From contig DNCN01000010.1 of assembly GCA_003485015.1 (NCBI GenBank), forward strand, positions 1 to 15,018: a stretch of DNA of 15,018 nucleotides. Reading direction: 5' to 3'. The position numbers were made by a program, and so were the translations under genes. This DNA is from a bacterium. Its GTDB lineage: Bacteria > UBA9089. The notes below the pieces were generated by a model. That model ran no database searches. It saw nothing but the letters and a program-made list of their open reading frames with translations, and was not told where the DNA came from. Position 1 is the first letter of the stretch, and each line of letters opens with the position of its first letter. Positions 7,067-14,064 of the stretch are shown here, piece after piece.

Positions 7067-10000
7067 ATGAAGATAGTATCAATTATGTGGCAAAGCTACA
7101 TAAACATGCTTGTTAAGGCAAGCAAAAATGTAGACTTTGTAGAAATTAGAGCATATTCAGCAAAGCGGCTTGAGCAAGAACCAGAGAGGCTGGATTCAGT
7201 GCTTGAAGAGGCTGCTTGTGCTGACTGTATTTTTCTGTATCGCTCAACTGAGGGATTTTGGGAGATGATTGAGGACCGACTGCAGGCGCTGGGCAAAAAG
7301 GTACCCATCGTCTGCGTTGGACATGACCCATCATACTGGATGCTCTCTACCGTCAAGCCAGAAATCGTGGCAAATGTATATTCCTATATCGTGATTAATG
7401 GTGAGAAAAACTTTACCAATATGATAAGATACATTGGCCGTGAGGTTGGTGGAGTTGATATAGAGGTGGAAGAACCAGAACCAGTGCCATGGGAAGGGCT
7501 GTACCATCCTGATGCACCAGGGATTTTCAATAATATTGAGGAATACCTGACCTGGTATAATTCTCATAATCTCAAAACTCAAACCTCAAAACCCAAAACT
7601 ACTGTTGGCATTCTCTTTTCCCGGCATTACTGGGTGAATGAAAACCTTGAGGTGGAGGATGCCTTGATTCGTGAGTTAGAAGCACAAAGAATGAATGTTA
7701 TCCCGGCATTTTCGTATTCGGTCAAGGATGAAGAGCGAGGGTGTAAAGGAAGTGGTGAAGTAGTTTGTGAATACTTTTTGCAACAGGATGGCACTCCACG
7801 AATTGATGCCCTTATCAAATTACAGACGTTCTTAATGGCTAATACTGTGAAGAAGGATTTTGCTGACAAAGAGGTTGCCTCTGAAGGTGTGGTAATCCTG
7901 AAAAGACTTGATGTGCCCGTATTTTCACCAATAACATCTTATTATAAAACCATTGAACAGTGGCAGGATGACCCTCAAGGGCTTGGCAATACAATTGGTT
8001 GGTCGATTGCCATGCCTGAGTTTGAAGGGGTGATTGAGCCAATAATTATTGGTGGAGTAAGTGACGAGGACGGTGAGTTACAACGCAAGGTACCAATCGA
8101 AGAACGGTGTCGCAAACTCGCCCGTCGGGTAGCTAATTGGGTGAGACTACGACAAAAACCTGTTGAAGACCGTAAGATAGCCTTTATTCTGCATAACAAC
8201 CCATGTGCCTCAGTTGAAGCTACAGTGGGCGGTGGTGCTCATCTGGATACATTAGAGAGCGTGGCAAGGATAATGCACCAGATGAAAAAGGCTGGCTACA
8301 GTGTTGAACCACCAGCCGATGGTAAGGAGCTTATCACTACTATTATGGATCGCAAGGCAATCAGTGAGTTCCGATGGACTACCACTAATGAAATTGTCAA
8401 AAAAGGTGGTGTGCTTAAACAAATAACCAGGGAGGAATATGAGCAATGGTTTAATACCCTTTCGCCTAAGGTGAAAGAGAGAATGAACAATGTATGGGGC
8501 AAACCACCGGGAGAAGAGATGAATGGTGTGCCAGCCGCAATGGTTTATGAAGGCAAAATACTGGTTACAGGCGTGGAATATGATAATGTTGTTGTTTGTG
8601 TGCAGCCTAAGCGAGGTTGTGCGGGGGCACGATGTGATGGTCAGGTGTGCAAAATATTACACGACCCGGATATTCCCCCTCCTCATCAGTACATGGCTAC
8701 ATATCGTTATTTAGAGTATGATTTTGGTGTGGATGTAATTGTCCATGTGGGCACACATGGCAATCTGGAGTTCTTGCCGGGCAAGTCTACAGGATTGTCT
8801 GGGGATTGTTATCCAGATATAGCTATTGGTAATATCCCGCATCTTTATATCTACAATGCGGATAATCCACCTGAAGGCACTGTTGCCAAACGAAGGAGTT
8901 ACGCTACACTCGTTGACCATATGCAAACCGTGATGACCCGGAGTGGACTTTACGACGAACTTGAGGAGTTAGGCAGGTTTTTAGGTGAGTATGAAAAGAT
9001 AAAGGATGTTGATCCTGGACGAGCACATGCCCTACAACATCTGATTATGGAGGCTATTAAGAAGACCAATCTGGACAAAGAGATTAAAATTCACCCCAGA
9101 GGTGCAAGGGACACGGAGAAATCCTTATGTGAGACTGATGAGGAAATACATTCCCTTCCATTTGAGGAGATAGTCCAGACAGCTCATGGGGTATTATCAA
9201 GAATACGAAATACCCAGATACAGGATGGTATGCATATCTTTGGCCAGTTGCCAGAGGGTGAGAAGCGGGTGGATTTTATCAATTCCATTCTGCGATATGA
9301 TGGTGGACAAGAAATCTCTTTAAGAAAGATTATTGCTGCAATGATGGGTATGGACCTGACGGATATGCTGGCAGATGGCAGTAAGGTTTGCCCGCATCGT
9401 AAACAGAGTTATGGCGAGTTGCTTGAAGAAGTTGATGCACTCTGCAAAGAATTTATCAGGCAAGTTATTAATCCCCAGACCATAGACTACAAACCGCAGA
9501 ATCAAGACCGTGAATCGTTGACTGTGGACAGTGGACAATTTGAAGACCGTGGGCCATCGACCGTGGGCCATCGACCATGGACTATGGACTATGAACCGTG
9601 GACAAAGATGAGGGAACGGATACTTGACCTAAACCGTAGGATTGATGAATCTTGCGAGATTGAGGCATTATTACATGGGTTTGAAGGTGGTTATATCCCG
9701 CCTGGTCCATCGGGGTTGATTACCCATGGTCGGGACGATATTCTACCTACAGGCAGAAACTTTTATTCCCTTGACCCACACCGAATTCCTACAAAAGCGG
9801 CTTTAAAGGTTGGGCAAAGACTGGCTAGCGCAATGATTGAAAAACATAAAAAAGAAGAAGGGAAGATACCAGAGAATGTAGCTATTTACTGGCAGGCTAC
9901 GGACATTATGTGGGCTGACGGTGAAGTAATGGCACAGATTATGCACCTTTTAGGTGTCCGACCCCTCTGGCAACCAAATGGCAGGGTGAAGGGCTTTGAG

Positions 10001-11083
10001 GTGATTCCTTTAGAGGAATTGGGAAGGCCAAGGATTGATGTTACCATCCGTGTTTCCGGCATAACCCGGGACAATTTTCCTAATTGTATAGAACTTGTAG
10101 ATGAGGCTATTCAATCTGCTGCCTCTTTGCCTGAGCCAGAAGAGATGAATTTTGTGCGGAAGCACTCATTGGAGCAGATGAAAAAGTACCAGAGTACCAG
10201 AACATCAGAACATCAGTCAGAGAAAGAGCTGTGGCGGAATGCTACCCTGCGAATCTTTGCTTCAAAGCCCGGAACATATCAGGCAGGGACACAACTGGCT
10301 GTCTATGCCTCGGCATGGAAAGAGGAAAAAGACCTTGCTGATGTATTTGTCTATTGGAATGGCTACGGCTACGGTAAAGGAATATTTGGCAAAGAAAGGC
10401 ACAAGCAATTGGCTGATAATTTGAAAACAGTTGAGATAACCTACAACAAGATAGTCAGCGATGAATACGACCTGTTTGGTTGCTGCTGCTACTTTGGCAC
10501 GCATGGTGGAATGACTGCGGCAGCAAGAAGTATTTCAGGCAAAGAGGTTAAGACCTATTACGGTGATACTCGTGAGCCGGAGCATGTTGAAGTGCGAGAT
10601 ATGGCAGATGAGATAAGACGGGTAGTACGGACAAAACTGCTTAACCCAAAATGGATTGAAGGAATGAAACAACACGGCTATAAAGGGGCTGGAGATGTTT
10701 CCAAGCGCATTGGCAGGGTTTATGGCTGGGAGGCAACTACCCAGGAGGTAGATGACTGGATTTTCGATGACATTGCCAGGACGTTTATCCTTAATAAGGA
10801 AATGCAGGAGTTCTTTCAGGAAAACAATCCTTGGGCACTGGAGGAGATCGGTAGAAGGCTTCTGGAGGCGCATCAGCGTCAGCTTTGGGATGCAAATCCC
10901 GAAGTCCTTGAAGGATTGAAAAACGCCTATATTGAAATCGAAAGCTGGCTTGAGGAGAAGATGGGTGATATTGAGGGTGATTTTCAGGGTGGCACAATAG
11001 ATATTCTGACTTCAGAGGATGTGGCTGACTGGGGTGCAAAGATGAAGGAGATGCAGAAGATTAAAGAGATGTTCTACCCATAA
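7067..11083 (+). CDS. cobN: CobN-family chelatase large subunit (cobaltochelatase or HmuS-like)
   Basis: This 1338-residue protein is the large, porphyrin/corrin-binding subunit of a CobN/ChlH-type chelatase. Family motifs include QPKRG (513-517), HDPDIPPPHQY, VHVGTHGNLEFLPGK (H560 and H564), AKRRSYATLVDH, GGYIPPGPSG with PTGRNFYSLDPHRIPT, and a C-terminal NPKWIEGMKQHGYKGA...RRLLEAHQRQLW. Cysteines 511, 518, 523 and 528 lie just ahead of the HVGTH motif, and CCC occurs at 1139-1141 in GCCCYFGTHGGM. It is at the long end of the family because three short DNA repeat tracts are translated within it: residues about 169-178, 804-847 and 1040-1050. It starts one base after the importer ATPase stop, so translation is probably coupled. 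With ChlI and ChlD downstream it likely inserts or removes a metal from an imported tetrapyrrole. Direction and metal are unknown. Confidence 0.93.
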   Translation: MKIVSIMWQSYINMLVKASKNVDFVEIRAYSAKRLEQEPERLDSVLEEAACADCIFLYRSTEGFWEMIEDRLQALGKKVPIVCVGHDPSYWMLSTVKPEIVANVYSYIVINGEKNFTNMIRYIGREVGGVDIEVEEPEPVPWEGLYHPDAPGIFNNIEEYLTWYNSHNLKTQTSKPKTTVGILFSRHYWVNENLEVEDALIRELEAQRMNVIPAFSYSVKDEERGCKGSGEVVCEYFLQQDGTPRIDALIKLQTFLMANTVKKDFADKEVASEGVVILKRLDVPVFSPITSYYKTIEQWQDDPQGLGNTIGWSIAMPEFEGVIEPIIIGGVSDEDGELQRKVPIEERCRKLARRVANWVRLRQKPVEDRKIAFILHNNPCASVEATVGGGAHLDTLESVARIMHQMKKAGYSVEPPADGKELITTIMDRKAISEFRWTTTNEIVKKGGVLKQITREEYEQWFNTLSPKVKERMNNVWGKPPGEEMNGVPAAMVYEGKILVTGVEYDNVVVCVQPKRGCAGARCDGQVCKILHDPDIPPPHQYMATYRYLEYDFGVDVIVHVGTHGNLEFLPGKSTGLSGDCYPDIAIGNIPHLYIYNADNPPEGTVAKRRSYATLVDHMQTVMTRSGLYDELEELGRFLGEYEKIKDVDPGRAHALQHLIMEAIKKTNLDKEIKIHPRGARDTEKSLCETDEEIHSLPFEEIVQTAHGVLSRIRNTQIQDGMHIFGQLPEGEKRVDFINSILRYDGGQEISLRKIIAAMMGMDLTDMLADGSKVCPHRKQSYGELLEEVDALCKEFIRQVINPQTIDYKPQNQDRESLTVDSGQFEDRGPSTVGHRPWTMDYEPWTKMRERILDLNRRIDESCEIEALLHGFEGGYIPPGPSGLITHGRDDILPTGRNFYSLDPHRIPTKAALKVGQRLASAMIEKHKKEEGKIPENVAIYWQATDIMWADGEVMAQIMHLLGVRPLWQPNGRVKGFEVIPLEELGRPRIDVTIRVSGITRDNFPNCIELVDEAIQSAASLPEPEEMNFVRKHSLEQMKKYQSTRTSEHQSEKELWRNATLRIFASKPGTYQAGTQLAVYASAWKEEKDLADVFVYWNGYGYGKGIFGKERHKQLADNLKTVEITYNKIVSDEYDLFGCCCYFGTHGGMTAAARSISGKEVKTYYGDTREPEHVEVRDMADEIRRVVRTKLLNPKWIEGMKQHGYKGAGDVSKRIGRVYGWEATTQEVDDWIFDDIARTFILNKEMQEFFQENNPWALEEIGRRLLEAHQRQLWDANPEVLEGLKNAYIEIESWLEEKMGDIEGDFQGGTIDILTSEDVADWGAKMKEMQKIKEMFYP
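7571..7598 (+). repeat. Heptamer tract CTCAAAA (four units) inside cobN
   Basis: The units are CTCAAAA, CTCAAAC, CTCAAAA and CCCAAAA, followed by a partial CTACTGT. They are translated as LKTQTSKPK between the N-terminal domain and the next conserved block (TVGILFSRHYW). Seven is not a multiple of three, yet the consensus has no stop in any forward frame. Confidence 0.8.
9091..9120 (+). repeat. ACCCCAGAGGTG...GGACACGGAGAA element inside cobN
   Basis: TCACCCCAGAGGTGCAAGG closely matches the left arm at 4222 (TCACCCCAAAGGCGCGGAGG). Its end, GGACACGGAGAA (9109-9120), matches 11679-11690 exactly. It is translated in frame as about IHPRGARDTEK, in a stretch of cobN with no recognised family motif. 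Confidence 0.6.
9478..9607 (+). repeat. Eighteen degenerate heptamers, consensus GACYRTG, inside cobN
   Basis: Nine units in strict 7-bp phase run from 9478 to 9540. Four odd bases (TGAA) follow, then nine more units from 9545 to 9607. Clear units include GACCGTG (9506, 9545, 9559), GACTGTG (9520), GACAGTG (9527), GACCATG (9573) and GACTATG (9580, 9587). The tract stays open in the cobN frame and gives a loose heptapeptide, roughly DYxPWTM (seen as PWTMDYEPWTK). It lies just before the conserved block that leads to GGYIPPGPSG, in what should be a linker. Confidence 0.93.
10185..10216 (+). repeat. Octamer tract AGTACCAG/AACATCAG (four units) inside cobN
   Basis: Two copies of AGTACCAG (10185, 10193) are followed by two copies of AACATCAG (10201, 10209) in exact 8-bp phase, then TCAGAGAAAG. 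Translation is YQSTRTSEHQS, between the EEMNFVRKHSLEQM segment and ELWRNATLRIFASKPG. It is stop-free in all forward frames. Confidence 0.85.
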
Positions 11084-11342
11084 TTTTTTGATATGCCTCT
11101 TTACGATGCCCTATCTTTAATATTATAATATTGTCATCTTCAATTTTATAAATGACTCTGTAATCTCCAACTCTCAATGTCCAAAGGGATTTAAGGCTAT
11201 ATCTCAAGGGCTTTCCATATTTGGCAGGTTCTTTTAATAGTCGCTCTTCTATAGCGGTCTTGATACGCTGGTGGATATTTTTACTGATAGCAGGAATGTC
11301 TTCTTTTAAGACAATAGGATGATATACTGGGTGATAAGCCAT
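11061..11342 (-). CDS. RelE/ParE-superfamily toxin
   Basis: This 93-residue protein belongs to the small ribonuclease or gyrase-toxin fold family. The C-terminal half, with KPLRYSLKSLWTLRVGDYRVIYKI and ILKIGHRKEAY, is the standard RelE signature: basic residues on a beta-sheet, an RxGDYRVIY strand and a GHR...Y end. The ATG shares one base with the antitoxin stop (TAATG), so the two are translationally coupled. Its stop lies 23 bases inside the convergent 3' end of cobN, so the final codons of both genes share DNA. By analogy it is an mRNA interferase neutralised by the partner encoded upstream. It appears intact. Confidence 0.88.
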   Translation of the reverse strand: MAYHPVYHPIVLKEDIPAISKNIHQRIKTAIEERLLKEPAKYGKPLRYSLKSLWTLRVGDYRVIYKIEDDNIIILKIGHRKEAYQKIMGRTSL

Positions 11343-11572
11343 TACTTTCCCCAGACTTGAGTATGACTGAGGGCTTCTTTTTTATTAAAGGATGCAAGAC
11401 GTTCTTCTCCAACTTTAGCCCAATATAAATCTTCAGATGACTCGTATGCCTCACGGATAAAGTCTCTTAATTTTAAAGAGATAGAGATACCTTGCAATTT
11501 AGCATTTTGTTTTACCCATTCATAAAGAGGGGGTTCAAGGACTACAGAAACTCTGGGCTTCTTTGTTGACAT
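11342..11572 (-). CDS. Ribbon-helix-helix-type antitoxin
   Basis: This 76-residue DNA-binding antitoxin partners the RelE-like toxin. The N-terminal KPRVSVVLEPPLYEWVKQNA followed by GISISLKLRDFIREAYES fits a beta-strand plus two helices, as in RHH antitoxins. The remaining C-terminal part (WAKVGEERLASFNKKEA) would wrap the toxin. ATG 11572 is chosen over GTG 11581 because GGAGG (reverse complement of 11582-11586) lies nine bases before it. It sits first in a two-gene operon transcribed against the surrounding chelatase genes, with its own promoter and a palindrome suited to autoregulation. Confidence 0.8.
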   Translation of the reverse strand: MSTKKPRVSVVLEPPLYEWVKQNAKLQGISISLKLRDFIREAYESSEDLYWAKVGEERLASFNKKEALSHTQVWGK

Positions 11573-11591
11573 AAGAATCACCTCCGAAAAT

Positions 11592-11621
11592 AGTATAGCA
11601 TGAATGCTGAACCATTGTCAA
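11592..11621 (-). promoter_or_regulatory. Promoter and probable operator of the toxin-antitoxin pair
   Basis: Read on the reverse strand, TTGACA (11616-11621) and TATACT (11592-11597) are separated by 18 bp, a strong sigma-70-type promoter. The palindrome AGCATGAATGCT (11597-11608) overlaps the spacer and the edge of the -10 box, where a ribbon-helix-helix antitoxin would repress its own transcription. Confidence 0.75.
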
Positions 11622-11664
11622 CAAATCTTTATTCAGAAAGTCAATAGAAGTGAATAAAGTAACT

Positions 11665-11690
11665 TACCACAAAGACGAGGACACGGAGAA
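11665..11690 (+). repeat. ACCACAAAGACG...GGACACGGAGAA element before chlI
   Basis: It shares GGACACGGAGAA exactly with 9109-9120 and begins with the ACCACAAAG variant of the family core. Its end (GGAGAAG) lies directly before ATG 11694 and is the only Shine-Dalgarno-like sequence for chlI. I see no convincing forward promoter between the toxin-antitoxin start and this element. Confidence 0.65.
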
Positions 11691-11693
11691 GAG

Positions 11694-12818
11694 ATGAGTT
11701 GTCAAAGTATAGTATTTCCATTTACGGCTATTGTTGGTCAGGAGCAGATGAAGAAGGCATTGGTGTTGAATGCCATTAATCCTGGCTTGTCCGGGGTGCT
11801 TATTCGTGGTGAGAAAGGCACAGCCAAATCGACTGCGGCCAGGGCACTGGCGAGCCTTCTGCCAGAGATTGAAGTGGTGGCTGATTGCCCATTTAGTTGT
11901 CATCCGCAACGCAAGGAGTTAATGTGCGAAGAATGCCATCATCGAAAGGCTCATGGTGAAATTCTGCCTGTAACTAAAAGAAAAATGCGGGTGGTCGATT
12001 TGCCTGTAGGAGCTACTGAGGACCGAGTAGTGGGAACGCTCGATATTGAACATGCCTTAAAAACCGGGAAAAAGAGGTTTGAACCGGGTGTGTTAGCCGA
12101 TGCCCATCGAGCGATATTGTATGTAGATGAGGTCAATCTGCTGGATGACCATATTGTTGATGTGCTCCTTGATTCTGCGGCTATGGGGGTTAATACTATT
12201 GAGCGGGAAGGGGTTTCTTTTTCTCATCCAGCCCATTTTATCCTGATTGGCACCATGAATCCGGAAGAAGGTGAACTTCGACCTCAATTACTCGATAGAT
12301 TTGGTCTTTGTGTCAACATTGAGGGAATTGATAATCCCAGATCCAGGGTAGAGGTTATTAAGAGACGACAGAGTTTTGAGGAAGACCCTGTCCAATTTGT
12401 GGCTAAGTGGAATGAGCAAGAGAATGCCTTAAGGGAGTTGATTGTTAATGCCCAGGATCTTCTTAATAGGGTGGTATTGTCTGATGAGATGTTAGGACTG
12501 ATTGCCAAAATAGCAGTAGATATGCAGGTGGACGGACATCGAGCAGATATTTTTATGATGAAGACATCACGAACAATTGCTGCCTACCATAAACGGTCTG
12601 AAGCAACACAAGGGGATGTCAAGGAAGCTGCAGAGCTTGTCTTGCCTCACCGAATGAAAAAGAAGCCTTTTCAGGAGAGAAAGATGGAGCAAGAGCAGCT
12701 TAATCAGATCATTCAGGAGCATAGGAAACAAAAGAGTCCACCTCAACAATCCACCTCCAATCAGAGTCATACGCCTCAGGGTGAAGACAAAGAGCAAGAT
12801 AGCAAGGAGGATGATTGA
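11694..12818 (+). CDS. chlI: Magnesium/cobalt chelatase ChlI-type AAA+ subunit
   Basis: This 374-residue AAA+ ATPase drives CobN-type chelatases as a ring with the D subunit. An N-terminal [15 protein letters not shown] is followed by Walker [10 protein letters not shown] (39-47), [19 protein letters not shown], Walker [11 protein letters not shown] (141-150), sensor 1 [20 protein letters not shown] (186-205, arginine finger region R202) and a helical lid ending at about 315. Cysteines 65, 69, 78 and 81 (CPFSC...CEEC) form a possible metal site not present in plant-type ChlI. The last 55 residues are a Q/P/S- then acid-rich tail resembling the linker between AAA+ and VWA parts in ChlD proteins. 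The gene overlaps chlD, so an originally fused ChlI-D protein is possible. It is separated from cobN by the inverted toxin-antitoxin cassette. Confidence 0.93.
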   Translation: MSCQSIVFPFTAIVGQEQMKKALVLNAINPGLSGVLIRGEKGTAKSTAARALASLLPEIEVVADCPFSCHPQRKELMCEECHHRKAHGEILPVTKRKMRVVDLPVGATEDRVVGTLDIEHALKTGKKRFEPGVLADAHRAILYVDEVNLLDDHIVDVLLDSAAMGVNTIEREGVSFSHPAHFILIGTMNPEEGELRPQLLDRFGLCVNIEGIDNPRSRVEVIKRRQSFEEDPVQFVAKWNEQENALRELIVNAQDLLNRVVLSDEMLGLIAKIAVDMQVDGHRADIFMMKTSRTIAAYHKRSEATQGDVKEAAELVLPHRMKKKPFQERKMEQEQLNQIIQEHRKQKSPPQQSTSNQSHTPQGEDKEQDSKEDD

Positions 12819-13707
12819 TCATGAGGAGCAATCCAATTCAAGCATAGAAACCCATTTTGAAACAGGAACACCTTTTAAAATAAAATATTTGCAACTGCCA
12901 AAAGAAAAAGAGATAAAGGATGGTACTGGCAGAAGAAGTAAAACCATCTCATCTGATAAAAGAGGTAGATATACGAGGAGCACATTACCAACAAACGAGA
13001 AGATTAATGATGTGGCCTTTGATGCTACATTTCGAGCAGCAGCACCGTATCAAATAAACAGAGGTCAGAAGTCAGAGGCCAGAAGCCAGGGGTTAATCAT
13101 TAAGCCTCAGGATGTCCGAGAAAAGGTAAGAAAAAAGAAGATTGGCAATCTTGTTCTGTTTGTAGTAGATTCTTCCGGCTCAATGGGAGCAAATCAGAGG
13201 ATGGTTGCGGCTAAAGGCGCTATCCTATCACTCCTGATTGATTCTTATGAAAAAAGGGATAGGGTGGGTATGATAGCCTTTAAGGGTGAAAGGGCAGAGA
13301 TATTGCTTCCTCCAACAAATAGTGTTGAATTGGCTTCTAAACGACTTTCTGAATTACCAACCGGCGGAAAAACACCACTCTCATCAGGGCTTCAAGTTTG
13401 CCTTGAGGTTATCCAGAAGGAATTAAGAAAGAATGAACGACTGGCTACCTTGGTTGTTCTCATCACTGATGGAAGAGCTAATGTCAGTCTCCTAAAGGAT
13501 GCCCAACCTTTTGAAGAGGCCAGAGGGATTGCGAAGGATATAAGGTCAGCTGGGGTAAAGTCAATAGTCATTGATACAGAGACAGGATTTGTCCGCCTGG
13601 GTAAACTACAAGAACTTTCAGATGCCTTAGGCGGAAGATATTACCCCTTAGAAGAGATAAAGGCAGAGACCATCTCTCACCTGGTGAGAGAATCCATTCC
13701 CAGATAG
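12811..13707 (+). CDS. chlD: ChlD-type von Willebrand A chelatase subunit
   Basis: From ATG 12811 this is a 298-residue partner of ChlI without its own AAA+ module. The N-terminal segment with [24 protein letters not shown] and [15 protein letters not shown] matches the part of ChlD just before the VWA domain. [20 protein letters not shown] opens that domain. The metal-ion-dependent adhesion site is D120-x-S122-x-S124, with LPTGGKTPL (182-190) and LITDGRANV (218-225). The start is uncertain. ATG 12811 directly abuts AGGAGG (12805-12810), an in-frame GTG lies at 12781, and an ATG at 12821 with ideal spacing is out of frame. Whichever start is used, chlI and chlD overlap. A heptamer repeat (13059-13093) is translated between the FRAAAPYQ and REKVR motifs. 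Confidence 0.92.
   Translation: MIDHEEQSNSSIETHFETGTPFKIKYLQLPKEKEIKDGTGRRSKTISSDKRGRYTRSTLPTNEKINDVAFDATFRAAAPYQINRGQKSEARSQGLIIKPQDVREKVRKKKIGNLVLFVVDSSGSMGANQRMVAAKGAILSLLIDSYEKRDRVGMIAFKGERAEILLPPTNSVELASKRLSELPTGGKTPLSSGLQVCLEVIQKELRKNERLATLVVLITDGRANVSLLKDAQPFEEARGIAKDIRSAGVKSIVIDTETGFVRLGKLQELSDALGGRYYPLEEIKAETISHLVRESIPR
13059..13093 (+). repeat. Heptamer tract CAGARGY (five units) inside chlD
   Basis: CAGAGGT, CAGAAGT, CAGAGGC, CAGAAGC and CAGGGGT follow each other in perfect 7-bp phase, translated as [11 protein letters not shown]. The tract sits in a loop between two conserved ChlD motifs. It is stop-free in every forward frame. Confidence 0.9.
13673..13691 (+). other. 19-bp palindrome at the end of chlD
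   Basis: TCTCTCACC (13673-13681) and GGTGAGAGA (13683-13691) are exact reverse complements around one base. As RNA this is an 8-bp stem with a CTG loop, encoded within SHLVRE near the C-terminus. T-rich runs follow only from about 13720 on, too far away for a normal intrinsic terminator. A role in ending the operon is possible but unproven. Confidence 0.45.
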
Positions 13708-13736
13708 ATCTTCAAAGTTATTTTTCTCTAATTTTT

Positions 13737-13907
13737 TCATGGTCGTGGTGCAAACTTTTGGAGACTGGAGTTGTTAGCCTCAGTTACATAGACATTACCA
13801 GCCGAATCAACCGCTATTCCAGCAAGCCAGTTGAACTGTCCCTCTCCAGTACCTTCACTTCCCCATTTGGTGATAAAACCCACTTCTGGGGTGAATTTCT
13901 GTCGATC
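13737..13907 (-). pseudogene. Remnant of an NHL-repeat (beta-propeller) protein, C-terminal end
   Basis: The reverse strand reads DRQKFTPEVGFITKWGSEGTG, then EGQFNWLAGIAVDSAGNVYV and TEANNSSLQKFAPRP, followed by a stop. GQFxxxxGIAVDSxGNVYVxxxxNxxxQKF is the classic NHL-blade signature. The frame is closed upstream by TAA at 13908-13910 and has no start codon. Only one full blade plus the end of another survive, so this is the tail of a decayed or transferred gene. The remainder of the 13708-14167 gap holds the palindrome's flank, two small hairpins and the promoter of the next gene. Confidence 0.8.
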
Positions 13908-14064
13908 TTATCATTAATGAGCGTAAGATTGGTATGACTAGGAAAGCGATTGAGATAAGAGGGTTGAGTTTTTTCCTGTGCTGATGACCAAAAGGCTCTG
14001 GTTGGTATAAATTTGGATGCTTGCGATCGTGGAAGTACCCGCTGGCTCTCCTCTTGAAAGATGT

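Noticed and set aside
9478..9607. CRISPR array
   Set aside because: Units are 7 bp with no spacers, lie in an open coding frame, and no cas gene is present.
3436..11690. Insertion sequence carrying the ACCACAGAG elements
   Set aside because: No transposase frame or target-site duplication is visible. The copies are short and degenerate, so they are reported only as repeats.
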